Position numbers and translations under genes: made by a program. From contig NZ_AP025488.1 in NCBI RefSeq assembly GCF_024347475.1, positions 1,240,001 through 1,304,000 on the forward strand: a stretch of 64,000 nucleotides of DNA. Direction: 5' to 3'. The notes beneath the pieces are model-generated. The model worked only from the letters and a program-made list of their open reading frames with translations. It was not told the origin of the DNA and did not search any database. Shown one piece after another: positions 50,727 to 59,483 of the stretch. The number at the start of each line of letters is the position of its first letter. The first letter of the stretch is position 1. Origin of the DNA: Vibrio fortis. GTDB taxonomy: Bacteria > Pseudomonadota > Gammaproteobacteria > Enterobacterales > Vibrionaceae.

Positions 50727-51710
50727 TTAACCAATCTCTACCGCATCAAGCAACTCTTCGATGACTCGCTGATGATCGACACCATCGGCCAATGCATCGT
50801 AAGAGAGAGAGAATCGATGCCCTAATACAGTTGGCACCATTGCACGCACATCATCAATTGTGACGTGGTCACGACCTTGCAACCAAGCGTACGCTCTAGC
50901 ACATTTATCAAGAGCGATAGAAGCACGTGGGCTTGCACCGATTTCAAGCCATTTAGGCAAATTGGATTCCGCGTAACGCTCAGGTTTTCTTGTCGCCATA
51001 ACCAAAGCGACAATATAGTCTTCTACAAGCTCTGAAACAGCAATGTCTGGCAACTGACGACGCGCTTCTATCACCAATTCAGGTTCAATATGTTGAGGGG
51101 TGATCAGTTCGGAACTGGTTTCACTACCTAGTTCTTCACTTCGTACTAATCGAATGATGTCACGTTCCGCGGCGTCTTCAGGGTAATCAACCGTCACCTT
51201 CATGATGAAACGGTCCATTTGCGCTTCTGGTAGCGGATAGGTACCCTCTTGCTCCACTGGGTTTTGTGTCGCTAAAACCATGAAGAGCTCAGGCAATACA
51301 TGAGTTTGACCACCAACCGTGATGGTTCCTTCTGCCATAGCTTCGAGTAGCGCTGCTTGCACTTTGGCGGGCGCACGGTTTACTTCATCGGCTAACACAA
51401 TACTATTGAAGATTGGGCCTGCTTGGAAATGTAATTGAGGCTTACCCTCTACCTCTTGGTAGACCTCTGTACCTGTGACATCGGAAGGCAGAAGATCGGG
51501 TGTAAATTGGATACGACCAAAGCTCGCGTTAAGTAAGTTCGAGAGAGACTTCACTGAGCGTGTTTTTGCTGTCCCTGGTAAACCTTCCAATAGGACATGA
51601 CCATTAGTGAGTAGACCAATCACCAAAGCTCTAACAACGTGGCTCTGGCTAATAACACTTTTTTCAGTTTGTTCTATGAGTCGATTTATCGCTTGCTGTG
51701 CGTGGTTCAT
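50727..51710 (-). CDS. MoxR-family AAA+ ATPase
   Basis: Walker A EGLPGTAKTR (about residue 40), Walker B IVLADEVNRAP (about 108), sensor 1 in MVLATQNPVEQEGTYPLPEA and the lid region SPRASIALDKCARAYAWL define a MoxR ATPase of 327 residues. These act as chaperones for assembly or metal-cofactor insertion of partner enzymes, here through the downstream DUF58/VWA proteins. It is the first gene of the six-gene minus-strand operon. The shared palindrome lies 50 bases upstream of the start. With sulfatase, maturase and multihaem cytochrome genes on either side, a role in maturing one of these periplasmic proteins is plausible. Confidence 0.93.
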   Translation of the reverse strand: MNHAQQAINRLIEQTEKSVISQSHVVRALVIGLLTNGHVLLEGLPGTAKTRSVKSLSNLLNASFGRIQFTPDLLPSDVTGTEVYQEVEGKPQLHFQAGPIFNSIVLADEVNRAPAKVQAALLEAMAEGTITVGGQTHVLPELFMVLATQNPVEQEGTYPLPEAQMDRFIMKVTVDYPEDAAERDIIRLVRSEELGSETSSELITPQHIEPELVIEARRQLPDIAVSELVEDYIVALVMATRKPERYAESNLPKWLEIGASPRASIALDKCARAYAWLQGRDHVTIDDVRAMVPTVLGHRFSLSYDALADGVDHQRVIEELLDAVEIG

Positions 51711-51760
51711 AGGTCATCCTTATCAATTCGATATGCTGTGTACATCCTACTCACAAGCGC

Positions 51761-51778
51761 TATAACTATTGGTTATAA
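51761..51778. promoter_or_regulatory. Palindromic operator, T-N11-A type, upstream of moxR
   Basis: TATAACTATTGGTTATAA. The arms TATAAC and GTTATA are perfect inverted repeats separated by five bases. It lies 50 bases upstream of the MoxR start and matches the sites at 37314-37330 and 56086-56102 in 14 of the 17 aligned bases. Confidence 0.62.
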
Positions 51779-51834
51779 AGGCAATAGCTACTTTTCTCAC
51801 TATGGTCTTGTTCTCTTACTTGTTTAGAGATCTG

Positions 51835-54153
51835 TTATTTGCTCATTCTTTTCAATTGATTAACTGCATCTGGCGGAGCGACTTTTTCCAATTGCTGGAT
51901 ACAACGATTAAACGCAGGTTTTACTCCGGGCTGTGTTGAATTTCGTGCCAGAATTTCACATTTTGCATAGAGATGCTGTGGATTACGACTCACTCCATAA
52001 GCACGCTGCAATGCTTCGCTACTGGCGAGAACATCAACCTGCTCTAAGGATAGACCATAGACATACCAATACTGGGCATTACTCTCGGCCATTTCAGCCG
52101 CCTGTTTTAAATAGCTCCTAGCCTGTGGGTATTCTTTGGCTCTGAGCGCAGCTAAGCCTGCACTGTACGGCAATACGCTCGATTTGGGTTGCGCTTCAAT
52201 CCCTTGTTGCAATGTCGCCATCGCTTTTGATTCATCACCAAGCGCTCGGTATAAATCGGCTAAATTGGCGTAACTGTTCTCAAAGTAAGGCTCAATCTTG
52301 ATGGCTCCTTGGTAGTATTTAATCGCTTTGTCATGCTGACCTAGATCGCGATAAACATTACCCAAATTGGTGCGTCCAAAGCCTCTGTCGGCATTAAACT
52401 CCTGTATCTCTATGTACTCCGATAAGGCGGGCTTAATCAGATCTTTCTGCAGTGGATTCATCTCTCGCCAATAACGAACTAACGCTCCTGCTGCTTCTGT
52501 TCGTACCGAGAGTACTGAATCATCAAGTAAAGGTTCGAGTATCTGCCAGCGATCCGTGAACTCATAACCCGATGAGCCCGCGACAGCGCCTAATCGAATC
52601 ATCTCATTATCGTGTTTAACCGCTCTTGCTAATGAAATTAGGGTGTTTTGCCCCGTGTTACCCGCCATGCGCTCTAAGCTCGATGCACGGATGATGTCGC
52701 TAAGGCTTGAGTCTTGAGCTGAATACGCTAGAGCATCAATAGCGCCTCGATGCCCAATAGCGTCAGCATAAAATGCCACAGCAAAGTGTTGTTGATTTCG
52801 ATATTTTGAATCTGGAAACCATTTCCCTATTTGAGCGTCTGCCCATTGATCTGTTTTGTCCTCGTGGCAACCAGTACACACATTAGGGGTATCGATATGT
52901 TGGCTAATACCTGGACGTGGAACATGCCAGCTATGGTCACGCCTTGGGTCAACCTGCATGTAGGTGGTTTCTGGCATATGGCAAGTTGTACATTTTGCCG
53001 CCTCTGTACCGGCTTGGTGGAAGGTGTGCTTTTCAGGCGTGTACTCAGAGGCGATGTGACATTGGCTACACACGGCTTCTTCAGCGATCTTTAATTGCGC
53101 GGTATGTGGATCATGACAGTTGGTGCACGTTACCCCTTTTTCAGCCATCGCCGATTGTAGAAACGAGCCATACACATAGTCTTCATCGTAGATCTGGCCA
53201 TCATGATAATAGAGCTCAGGAGAGATCAGACTTAGTCGATACTTATCAAAGAACGAACCTTTAACATGATCTCCCGTCTCATTAAGCTGCGTACGGCGGC
53301 TATGACACTGCGCGCAAGTCTGCACTTGATTAGTATGGATAATATCTTTAGGTTGAAGTGTGGTATTGCCCTCTTTATAGACCCACTCTTTCACCGCTTG
53401 CGATAGGTCTCGGTCAAAACCGTAATGACTTGCTGCATCAAAAGAAACACCTTCTGATTGCACATCCCCACTCTCTAACTTGTTCGCCATCTCAATATGG
53501 TCACTTGCAGGGCCATGACACGCTTCACAGCCAACATTGATTTCTGACCATGTCGTTTGATAGCGATTGTTTTCGAGATCATAGTTTTTCTGTAGGTTGG
53601 TTGAGTGACAATCTGCGCACATAAAGTTCCAGTTTTGGCCGCTATTGGTCCAATAGAACTCATCGGTGTTAGTGGTATCTGGATAGAGATGGAACCAGCG
53701 CTGCCCTCCTTGCTCTTTGGTTCGGGAGTCCCAAGCGAAAGGAATCAGCTGTACTCGTCCATCGTCGAATTCCACCATGTATTGCTGCAATGGTTCAAAG
53801 GCAAAGGTGTAGCTGATTTTATAATCGTGAAATTGACCGTCTGGGCCTTCAATGTTGACCCAGTACTCCGACCCTTTGCGGAAAAAACGATTTTCTTTAC
53901 CTTGATGCATCACACTCACATCACCAAAGTCCCCCAATACAGACGCTTTATCAGCATGTTTCATCGCCATGTCATGATGCGAACCTTGCCATGCTTCGAC
54001 TTGTTCTGCGTGACAATCAATACAGGTTTCAGATCCAACATAATTTGCAGGCTGAGCAACGGCATAACCACTCAACAGAAGCAATAACCAAACAGTGACG
54101 GTACAACAGACGCGTTTAGCGCCACCTATGATTGATAACAGCATTGCAGACAT
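51835..54153 (-). CDS. Periplasmic octaheme c-type cytochrome with HEAT and TPR repeats
   Basis: A signal peptide (about 1-33) precedes eight CxxCH haem-binding motifs between residues about 40 and 430: CIDCH, CADCH, CEACH, CAQCH, CTNCH, CSQCH, CTTCH and CTGCH. The remaining 340 residues hold HEAT-like (SLARAVKHDNEMIRLGAVAG) and TPR repeats (GNVYRDLGQHDKAIKYYQGA). Proteins of this layout are widespread in marine bacteria, but their redox partners are poorly known. The gene stands alone between the MoxR operon and the sulfatase. Its tail is homologous to the haem-less protein at 33957-35015. It may exchange electrons with a partner while the repeats organise a complex; this role is inferred. 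Confidence 0.9.
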   Translation of the reverse strand: MSAMLLSIIGGAKRVCCTVTVWLLLLLSGYAVAQPANYVGSETCIDCHAEQVEAWQGSHHDMAMKHADKASVLGDFGDVSVMHQGKENRFFRKGSEYWVNIEGPDGQFHDYKISYTFAFEPLQQYMVEFDDGRVQLIPFAWDSRTKEQGGQRWFHLYPDTTNTDEFYWTNSGQNWNFMCADCHSTNLQKNYDLENNRYQTTWSEINVGCEACHGPASDHIEMANKLESGDVQSEGVSFDAASHYGFDRDLSQAVKEWVYKEGNTTLQPKDIIHTNQVQTCAQCHSRRTQLNETGDHVKGSFFDKYRLSLISPELYYHDGQIYDEDYVYGSFLQSAMAEKGVTCTNCHDPHTAQLKIAEEAVCSQCHIASEYTPEKHTFHQAGTEAAKCTTCHMPETTYMQVDPRRDHSWHVPRPGISQHIDTPNVCTGCHEDKTDQWADAQIGKWFPDSKYRNQQHFAVAFYADAIGHRGAIDALAYSAQDSSLSDIIRASSLERMAGNTGQNTLISLARAVKHDNEMIRLGAVAGSSGYEFTDRWQILEPLLDDSVLSVRTEAAGALVRYWREMNPLQKDLIKPALSEYIEIQEFNADRGFGRTNLGNVYRDLGQHDKAIKYYQGAIKIEPYFENSYANLADLYRALGDESKAMATLQQGIEAQPKSSVLPYSAGLAALRAKEYPQARSYLKQAAEMAESNAQYWYVYGLSLEQVDVLASSEALQRAYGVSRNPQHLYAKCEILARNSTQPGVKPAFNRCIQQLEKVAPPDAVNQLKRMSK

Positions 54154-54264
54154 AACATTCCTTGTTTAATCTCGCTTATGTTTATTAAGGTAGACGAAAA
54201 AATAACGTTAATACAATTATTTAGTCGCTGAAAGATGAAATACTGTGACTTAGCCTTAAACGAA

Positions 54265-54290
54265 AAAAAGAGCCCCGAAGAGCTCTTTTT
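54265..54290 (-). terminator. Terminator after the first sulfatase gene
   Basis: AAAAAGAGC (54265-54273) pairs with GCTCTTTTT (54282-54290) around an 8-base loop; read on the minus strand it ends in a U run. It lies 19 bases beyond the sulfatase stop codon. Confidence 0.78.
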
Positions 54291-54308
54291 CAATTCAGTA
54301 ACACTGAC

Positions 54309-55853
54309 CTATTTGTTGTGGCTTTCTTGGAGTTTTTCCATTACCTGATCCAGACTAAAGCTTGCTGCTTTTTGTCGTGGTGGATACTCAGCAAAGGTTT
54401 CCAAAAACTCACCAACATACGCTTGTGCCGGAACAAACATATATGCGTGATCCAACAACCAGTCGTAGTATGTGTTCGACGTGATGTCAGCGTTTTCGTA
54501 TGGGTCCATACGAAGATTGAACAGTTTAGGTAGACGCAATGTCACGAACGGTTCCGCCCAAATTTGCATGGTACCTGTTGCTCGCTGCTCCATGAATACC
54601 GCTTTCCAGTTGTTGTAACGAAGAGCAGCTAAGTCGCCATCATCTGTAAAGTAGAAGATCTCCGCACGACGTCCTTTCTCTTCTTCACCCGTTAAGTAAG
54701 GCAGGAAGTTGTAGCCATCAAGGTGAAGTTTGAACGTCTTGTCACCTGCGGTATGACCCTTAAGAAGCTTCTCTTTGATCTTGTCATCGCCAGCAGCCGC
54801 TAAGAATGTCGGCATCCAATCCATGTGGTGCATGATTTCGTTAGAAATGGTTCCCGGTGCAATTTTACCAGGCCAACGAACCATTGCTGGTACACGATAT
54901 GCCCCTTCCCAGTTAGTGTTTTTCTCACCACGGAATGGGGTTGTACCTGCATCTGGCCACGAATTCATGTGAGGCCCATTGTCGGTTGAGTAGAAAACAA
55001 TCGTGTTGTCTTTGATGCCTAAATCATCCACTTGTTTAAGTAGTTGACCAACATGTCTGTCATGCTCAACCATACCATCGGCATAGTTACTGATACCTGT
55101 TACGCCTTTGCTATCTGGCTGCACATGCGTTCTAAAGTGCATACGTGTCGCATTCCACCAAACAAAGAATGGCTTGTCGGCTTTAACAGCACGATCCATA
55201 AAGTCGAGTGCCGCATCTAACGTTTCTTCATCAACGGTTTCCATACGCTTACGCGTGAGTGGTCCTGTATCTTCAATTTTTCCATCAGCAAAAGACTTAA
55301 TCACACCACGAGGGCCGAACTTCTTACGAAACTCTGGGTCTTTTGGGTAGTCTTCATTTTCTGGTTCTTCTTCAGCATTTAGGTGGTAAAGGTTGCCAAA
55401 AAATTCGTCAAACCCGTGTGCCGTTGGAAGAAATTCATCTTTATCGCCAAGGTGGTTTTTACCAAACTGCCCTGTCATGTAACCCATAGGTTTAAGCAGC
55501 TCTGCAATGGTTGCATCTTCAGCCTGTAAGCCGATATCAGCGCCTGGCAAGCCCACTTTACTGAGGCCAGTTCGAAGTACACTTTGCCCGGTAATGAAGG
55601 TTGATCGCCCAGCAGTACAAGACTGCTCAGCGTAATAATCAGTGAACATCATGCCCTCTTTGGCGATGCTATCGATGTTTGGAGTTTGATACCCCATAAG
55701 ACCAAAAGTGTAAGCACTGACATTAGACTGACCAATGTCATCACCCCAGATAACCAAAATATTGGGCTTTTCAGCCGCCATCGTTGATGTTGCAGCTAGC
55801 ATCGCGGAACCCAATATCGCTAGCCGACGTTTGACACCATATTTTGCTGTCAT
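54309..55853 (-). CDS. Periplasmic type I sulfatase (paralogue 1)
   Basis: A signal peptide (to about residue 26, STMA-AEK) precedes the sulfatase fold. The metal-binding pair is in VIWGDDIGQ (D38, D39). The formylglycine motif is C79-T-A-G-R83 in EQSCTAGRSTFITGQ, the C-x-A-x-R form that anaerobic maturases modify. FYSTDNGPHM supplies the second metal pair. It is 514 residues with no extra domain. It is about as long as, and closely related to, the divergent paralogue at 56198-57760, sharing KDPEFRKKFGPRGVIKS and LHLDGYNFLPYLTGEEE. Substrate unknown. A maturase is encoded at 35031. Confidence 0.92.
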   Translation of the reverse strand: MTAKYGVKRRLAILGSAMLAATSTMAAEKPNILVIWGDDIGQSNVSAYTFGLMGYQTPNIDSIAKEGMMFTDYYAEQSCTAGRSTFITGQSVLRTGLSKVGLPGADIGLQAEDATIAELLKPMGYMTGQFGKNHLGDKDEFLPTAHGFDEFFGNLYHLNAEEEPENEDYPKDPEFRKKFGPRGVIKSFADGKIEDTGPLTRKRMETVDEETLDAALDFMDRAVKADKPFFVWWNATRMHFRTHVQPDSKGVTGISNYADGMVEHDRHVGQLLKQVDDLGIKDNTIVFYSTDNGPHMNSWPDAGTTPFRGEKNTNWEGAYRVPAMVRWPGKIAPGTISNEIMHHMDWMPTFLAAAGDDKIKEKLLKGHTAGDKTFKLHLDGYNFLPYLTGEEEKGRRAEIFYFTDDGDLAALRYNNWKAVFMEQRATGTMQIWAEPFVTLRLPKLFNLRMDPYENADITSNTYYDWLLDHAYMFVPAQAYVGEFLETFAEYPPRQKAASFSLDQVMEKLQESHNK

Positions 55854-56197
55854 AGAAACCTCTTCTTTAATTGTTTGCGTCCTGCCCTACAACATATAGT
55901 TCAAGATTTAAGCAATAGCGAGATTCGATAAACTATTAATTAATTTGTCATTTCTGATCAACTTTCATCGTTATAAAACGCGCTTTTTTACGTTTTACTA
56001 CATGACTGAGATCACACTACTTACCTAGTTCATTTTTAGTGGGAACCTACAAAAACCATATAATTCAATACAATAACAACACAACATAACGAATGGTTAT
56101 AACTACTATAAAAGGACATCACCGATTTTTGAGATTAATGTTTGCTCATCGATGTGTTGACTTAACGCATTATTTTTAAAAGTAAATCGGAGTCCTT
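55854..56197. other. Divergent intergenic region between the two sulfatases
   Basis: This 344-base AT-rich region must contain both sulfatase promoters. It has the palindromic operator at 56086-56102 and an isolated half-site GTTATAA at 55970-55976, but no clean -35/-10 pair could be assigned by eye. No small gene with a ribosome site was seen. Confidence 0.7.
56086..56102. promoter_or_regulatory. Palindromic operator, T-N11-A type, upstream of the second sulfatase
   Basis: ATAACGAATGGTTATAA, with arms ATAAC and GTTAT separated by five bases. It lies 95 bases upstream of the sulfatase ATG and matches the sites upstream of the PafA-like gene and moxR. Confidence 0.6.
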
Positions 56198-57760
56198 ATG
56201 GGTACTAAAATTAATAAACTAGCATTAGGTGTTGGCTTATTAGCAGCTTCTTCAGCAGTAACCGCTGCAGAAAAGCCTAACATTCTTGCGATCTGGGGTG
56301 ATGACATTGGTGTATTCAACATCAGTGCATACAACAACGGTATGATGGGTTATGAGACACCAAACATTGACCGTATCGCTAATGAAGGTGCGCTGTTCAC
56401 TGACCACTATGGTCAGCAATCGTGTACTGCGGGTCGTGCTGCATTCTTAACTGGTCAAGAACCTTTCCGTACAGGTCTACTTACTATCGGCATGCCAGGT
56501 TCAGACCACGGTATTCCAGATTGGGCTCCAACGATCGCGGACTTACTAAAAGAACAAGGCTACATGACAGCTCAGTTCGGTAAGAACCACATGGGTGACC
56601 AAGACAAACACTTGCCTACTAACCACGGTTTTGATCAGTTCTTTGGCAACCTTTACCACCTAAATGCTGAAGAAGAGCCAGAGACATACTACTACCCTAA
56701 AGATCCTGAGTTCCGTAAGAACTTCGGTCCTCGTGGTGTAATCAAGTCTACCGCTGACGGTAAGATTGAAGATACTGGCCCTATGACGCGTAAGCGTATG
56801 GAGCACGCAGATGAAGAGTTCCTAGAAGAGTCGCTAGCCTTCATGGAAAAAGCTGTTAAAGCTGACAAGCCATTCTTTATCTGGCACAACACGACTCGCA
56901 TGCACGTTTGGACTCGTCTACAAGAGAAATACCAAGGTAAATCTGGTATCAGTATCTACGCTGACGGTATGTTAGAGCACGATGACCATGTCGGTGTTCT
57001 TCTAGACAAGCTTGATGAGCTGAAAATCGCAGACAACACTATCGTTATTTACTCAACGGATAACGGTGCAGAAACAGTATCTTGGCCTGATGGCGGTGCA
57101 ACTTACTTCCACGGTGAGAAAGGTACCACTTACGAGGGCGGTATGCGTGTACCACAACTTGTTCGTTGGCCTGGCGTGATTGAACCTGGTACTAAGATCA
57201 ACGACATCATGGCACACCAAGACTGGATCCCTACACTTCTAGCTGCAGCTGGCGATGATAAAGTGGCAGAGAAGCTAGCGTCTGACGACGGTGCTCGTTA
57301 CAACGGTAAAAACTGGCGTGTACACCTAGATGGTTACAACTTCCTACCTTACTTTGAAGGTAAAGAAGAGCAAGGTCCACGTGACAGCCTACTTTACTTC
57401 TCTGCTAACGGTGAGCTTAACGCTGTACGTTGGAACGACTTTAAGATCTCATTCGCAGTAATGGACGGTAACATCGTTGATGCAGTTCGCTTCCAGCCAA
57501 ACTGGCCTCAAGTGGTACACCTACGTGCTGACCCATTCGAGAAAGCGCCTCACGAATCTGGCATGTACCTACGCTGGATGGCAGACAACATGTGGTTGTT
57601 TGTACCAGTAGGCGGTAAAGTTCAAGAATTTATGGCAACACTACCTGGCTACCCAATGCAAAACAGCCAAGTATTGAACCCAGGCAACTTCAACCAGAAC
57701 GTTTACACGCTTCAAGGTCGACTACAACAGCTAGAAGCTGCGGCTAAGCAAGCAAAATAA
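56198..57760 (+). CDS. Periplasmic type I sulfatase (paralogue 2), probably highly expressed
   Basis: A signal peptide (to about residue 23) precedes the sulfatase domain with metal pair D35-D36 in AIWGDDIGV and the formylglycine site C76-T-A-G-R in QQSCTAGRAAFLTGQ. YSTDNGAETVSWPDGG completes the metal site. It is about 520 residues. Its codon choice differs from neighbours: arginine is nearly always CGT, glycine GGT or GGC, and rare codons are almost absent, as in very highly expressed genes. A shared operator lies upstream and a strong terminator downstream. It is a close paralogue of 54309-55853, but several substrate-loop stretches differ, so the two may act on different sulfate positions. 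Confidence 0.93.
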   Translation: MGTKINKLALGVGLLAASSAVTAAEKPNILAIWGDDIGVFNISAYNNGMMGYETPNIDRIANEGALFTDHYGQQSCTAGRAAFLTGQEPFRTGLLTIGMPGSDHGIPDWAPTIADLLKEQGYMTAQFGKNHMGDQDKHLPTNHGFDQFFGNLYHLNAEEEPETYYYPKDPEFRKNFGPRGVIKSTADGKIEDTGPMTRKRMEHADEEFLEESLAFMEKAVKADKPFFIWHNTTRMHVWTRLQEKYQGKSGISIYADGMLEHDDHVGVLLDKLDELKIADNTIVIYSTDNGAETVSWPDGGATYFHGEKGTTYEGGMRVPQLVRWPGVIEPGTKINDIMAHQDWIPTLLAAAGDDKVAEKLASDDGARYNGKNWRVHLDGYNFLPYFEGKEEQGPRDSLLYFSANGELNAVRWNDFKISFAVMDGNIVDAVRFQPNWPQVVHLRADPFEKAPHESGMYLRWMADNMWLFVPVGGKVQEFMATLPGYPMQNSQVLNPGNFNQNVYTLQGRLQQLEAAAKQAK

Positions 57761-57791
57761 TACTCTCTCTAATTGCGTGAAGAGTTAACAC

Positions 57792-57827
57792 AAACCGTGA
57801 GGACACTGTTCTCACGGTTTTTTTTGG
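57792..57827 (+). terminator. Strong rho-independent terminator after the second sulfatase
   Basis: AAACCGTGAG (57792-57801) pairs perfectly with CTCACGGTTT (57811-57820) around a 9-base loop and is followed by a run of T residues. Confidence 0.9.
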
Positions 57828-58093
57828 TTCTGAGTATCACAAGATGGCTGAGTTATAACGCGTATCGCGAGTCAAGATGGATCAACGATAAACCAGATAA
57901 AACTGGCATTTTTAATACTCGAATCGCTTAACAAACTCCAGAAAACAGTAAAAATAACAATGAGCTAGACCATAATTGACTGTTCGTGAGTGAAACATGT
58001 CACAAATTGACAATTGTATCACTTGTACTATTTTTAAAGCTCATGCAGAGGCTACTCCTCAGCACAAATCATACTCAGGCTTAAGGACACAAG
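57828..58093. other. Intergenic region before the small secreted protein
   Basis: Together with the terminator this makes 333 bases without a convincing gene. A short open frame from 57997 overlaps the 53-residue gene in another frame and has no ribosome site. The candidate promoter at 58007-58034 is the only signal seen. Confidence 0.6.
58007..58034 (+). promoter_or_regulatory. Candidate sigma-70 promoter of the small secreted protein gene
   Basis: TTGACA at 58007-58012 is separated by 16 bases from TATTTT at 58029-58034. It lies 60 bases upstream of the ATG at 58094. Confidence 0.45.
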
Positions 58094-58255
58094 ATGAAAT
58101 ACATTATTATTGCTCTCTTTGCTCTTGCACCTGCCATGACGTTCGCCTCTTCATTGGCGACGCCCTATGTCCCTTGCTACGTTGATGGCGACTACGTGGG
58201 TAATATTGAACTCCCTGTTTGTACAAAGGACAACGGTTACTTCTACTTGGAATGA
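58094..58255 (+). CDS. Small secreted protein of 53 residues, unknown function
   Basis: An ATG preceded by AAGGA opens a frame that starts with a good signal peptide (MKYIIIALFALAPAMTFAS). About 33 mature residues follow, containing two cysteines (VPCYVDG and PVCTKD) that could form a disulfide. The protein ends in GYFYLE. A sigma-70-like promoter lies 60 bases upstream. I do not recognise it; the combination of promoter, ribosome site and signal peptide makes it a likely real gene. Confidence 0.65.
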   Translation: MKYIIIALFALAPAMTFASSLATPYVPCYVDGDYVGNIELPVCTKDNGYFYLE

Positions 58256-58411
58256 TCGTAAAAATGAGTGACTGGCTGTTCAGTCACTCATCATCATTTA
58301 TTTCAGTTACGTTAAGATTCGGCAAAATATCCTAAATTTCATGGGCATCGCTTGAACTCAACGCCCTCGCATGAGATTGTAAATCCTTCTTTCCAAACAA
58401 CTTGCCCTATT

Positions 58412-59080
58412 ATGAAAACGACACAAAAGATTGCCTTAATCTCTGCATTGGTAGCGGCTCCTTTCGCTTCAGCAGACGTTGAAATTAAAGTCCCTTCAAG
58501 TGTGGACATCTTAGCCGTCAATGAAAGTAAGCCAGACCTCGATGGTGGGCTTTTCTCATCTCATAAAACTATGACATTGCCTGATGGTCAAAACCAGATC
58601 GTATTCCAATATCAAGTGGCTTTTGATCAAGGTAATGACCGCGAGTTCATCGACAGTGACACCATCATTGCTACATTCGACGCAAGCAACACAACACTGA
58701 CATTCAACATGCCTAAGTTTCGCAATATCAGCGCAGCAAAAGAGGGGATGAAAGATCTTCAATGGAGCCTAGTCAACTCAGACCAACAAACGGTGGAAAC
58801 CAAAGAAGACGCGCTAGTGAAAAAAGGCATGCAGATTGGGCGAAACTACCCAACAGAAGCGGCGAACTACAATAAACAAGGTGGCGTTGCAGCGCTGACT
58901 ACGGCAACGGCTTCGGTGGCTACAGTCAACGCAGCGGCGGCAAGCACCCCAGTTCAACCTGTCACGCTACCAGCAAACGTAAAAGCATCAGACAACACTG
59001 CAGAAGAGATGCTCTATTTTTGGTATGAAAAAGCCGATGATGCAACGAAACAACGCTTCAAAGAGTTCGTGAACAAATAG
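58412..59080 (+). CDS. DUF2057 (YccT/CsgI-like) periplasmic protein
   Basis: The ATG at 58412 begins the signal peptide MKTTQKIALISALVAAPFASA; an earlier ATG would give an unnatural leader. The mature domain shows the DUF2057 pattern: VEIKVPSSVDILAVNE, DGGLFSSHKTMTLPDGQNQIVFQYQ and the DSDTIIATFDASNTTLTFNMP block. The second half is Ala/Thr-rich and ends in a helical WYEKADDATKQRFKEFV tail. In E. coli the homologue YccT/CsgI has been linked to inhibition of curli formation, but no curli genes are seen here. It is a single-gene unit with a good downstream terminator. Confidence 0.85.
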   Translation: MKTTQKIALISALVAAPFASADVEIKVPSSVDILAVNESKPDLDGGLFSSHKTMTLPDGQNQIVFQYQVAFDQGNDREFIDSDTIIATFDASNTTLTFNMPKFRNISAAKEGMKDLQWSLVNSDQQTVETKEDALVKKGMQIGRNYPTEAANYNKQGGVAALTTATASVATVNAAAASTPVQPVTLPANVKASDNTAEEMLYFWYEKADDATKQRFKEFVNK

Positions 59081-59168
59081 TTTATAGTTGTTGTTTAAAA
59101 GCTATTTGTTATTTAAAGACGGTTTTTCATTTCAGAAAATTAGTCAGTTAACATACGCTCTAAAACAG

Positions 59169-59196
59169 AAAAAGCTGGTTCACACACCAGCTTTTT
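59169..59196. terminator. Bidirectional terminator
   Basis: AAAAAGCTGGT (59169-59179) pairs with ACCAGCTTTTT (59186-59196) around a 6-base loop, between the convergent DUF2057 and 49-residue genes. Confidence 0.85.
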
Positions 59197-59201
59197 TCGT
59201 T

Positions 59202-59351
59202 TTATACATCTCTGCTTTCGCCATCAATCTTTGTTGGCCATCCCAAGCGCTCGTATTCTAAAGCGAGCATATACGCACAGCGTTGTGACACTGTTGCCTT
59301 AATCCATACCCCGATACCGCAAATTTTGTATTCCAACACCGACATTTTCAT
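59202..59351 (-). CDS. Small 49-residue hypothetical protein
   Basis: Start codon ATG at 59351 follows AGGAAG at a good distance. The product begins MKMSVLEYKICGIGVWIKA and ends in KIDGESRDV. It has two cysteines, a central aromatic/hydrophobic helix (AYMLALEYERLGWP) and no signal peptide. The frame ends against a strong terminator. I do not recognise it, but the ribosome site, terminator and protein-like composition favour a real gene. Confidence 0.6.
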   Translation of the reverse strand: MKMSVLEYKICGIGVWIKATVSQRCAYMLALEYERLGWPTKIDGESRDV

Positions 59352-59483
59352 TTGAACTTCCTATGACTCATTAGTGATTTATAATTTCCTGTCTTGAACT
59401 ACAAAGTTATAGAAAACCAATGGGTTCGTATGTTCCAAAAAGAACACAAACCACTAATTATTGATATAAGTATGATTTATATC

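Noticed and set aside
57997..58185. 62-residue frame overlapping the small secreted gene
   Set aside because: No ribosome site or signal peptide; the overlapping 53-residue frame has both.
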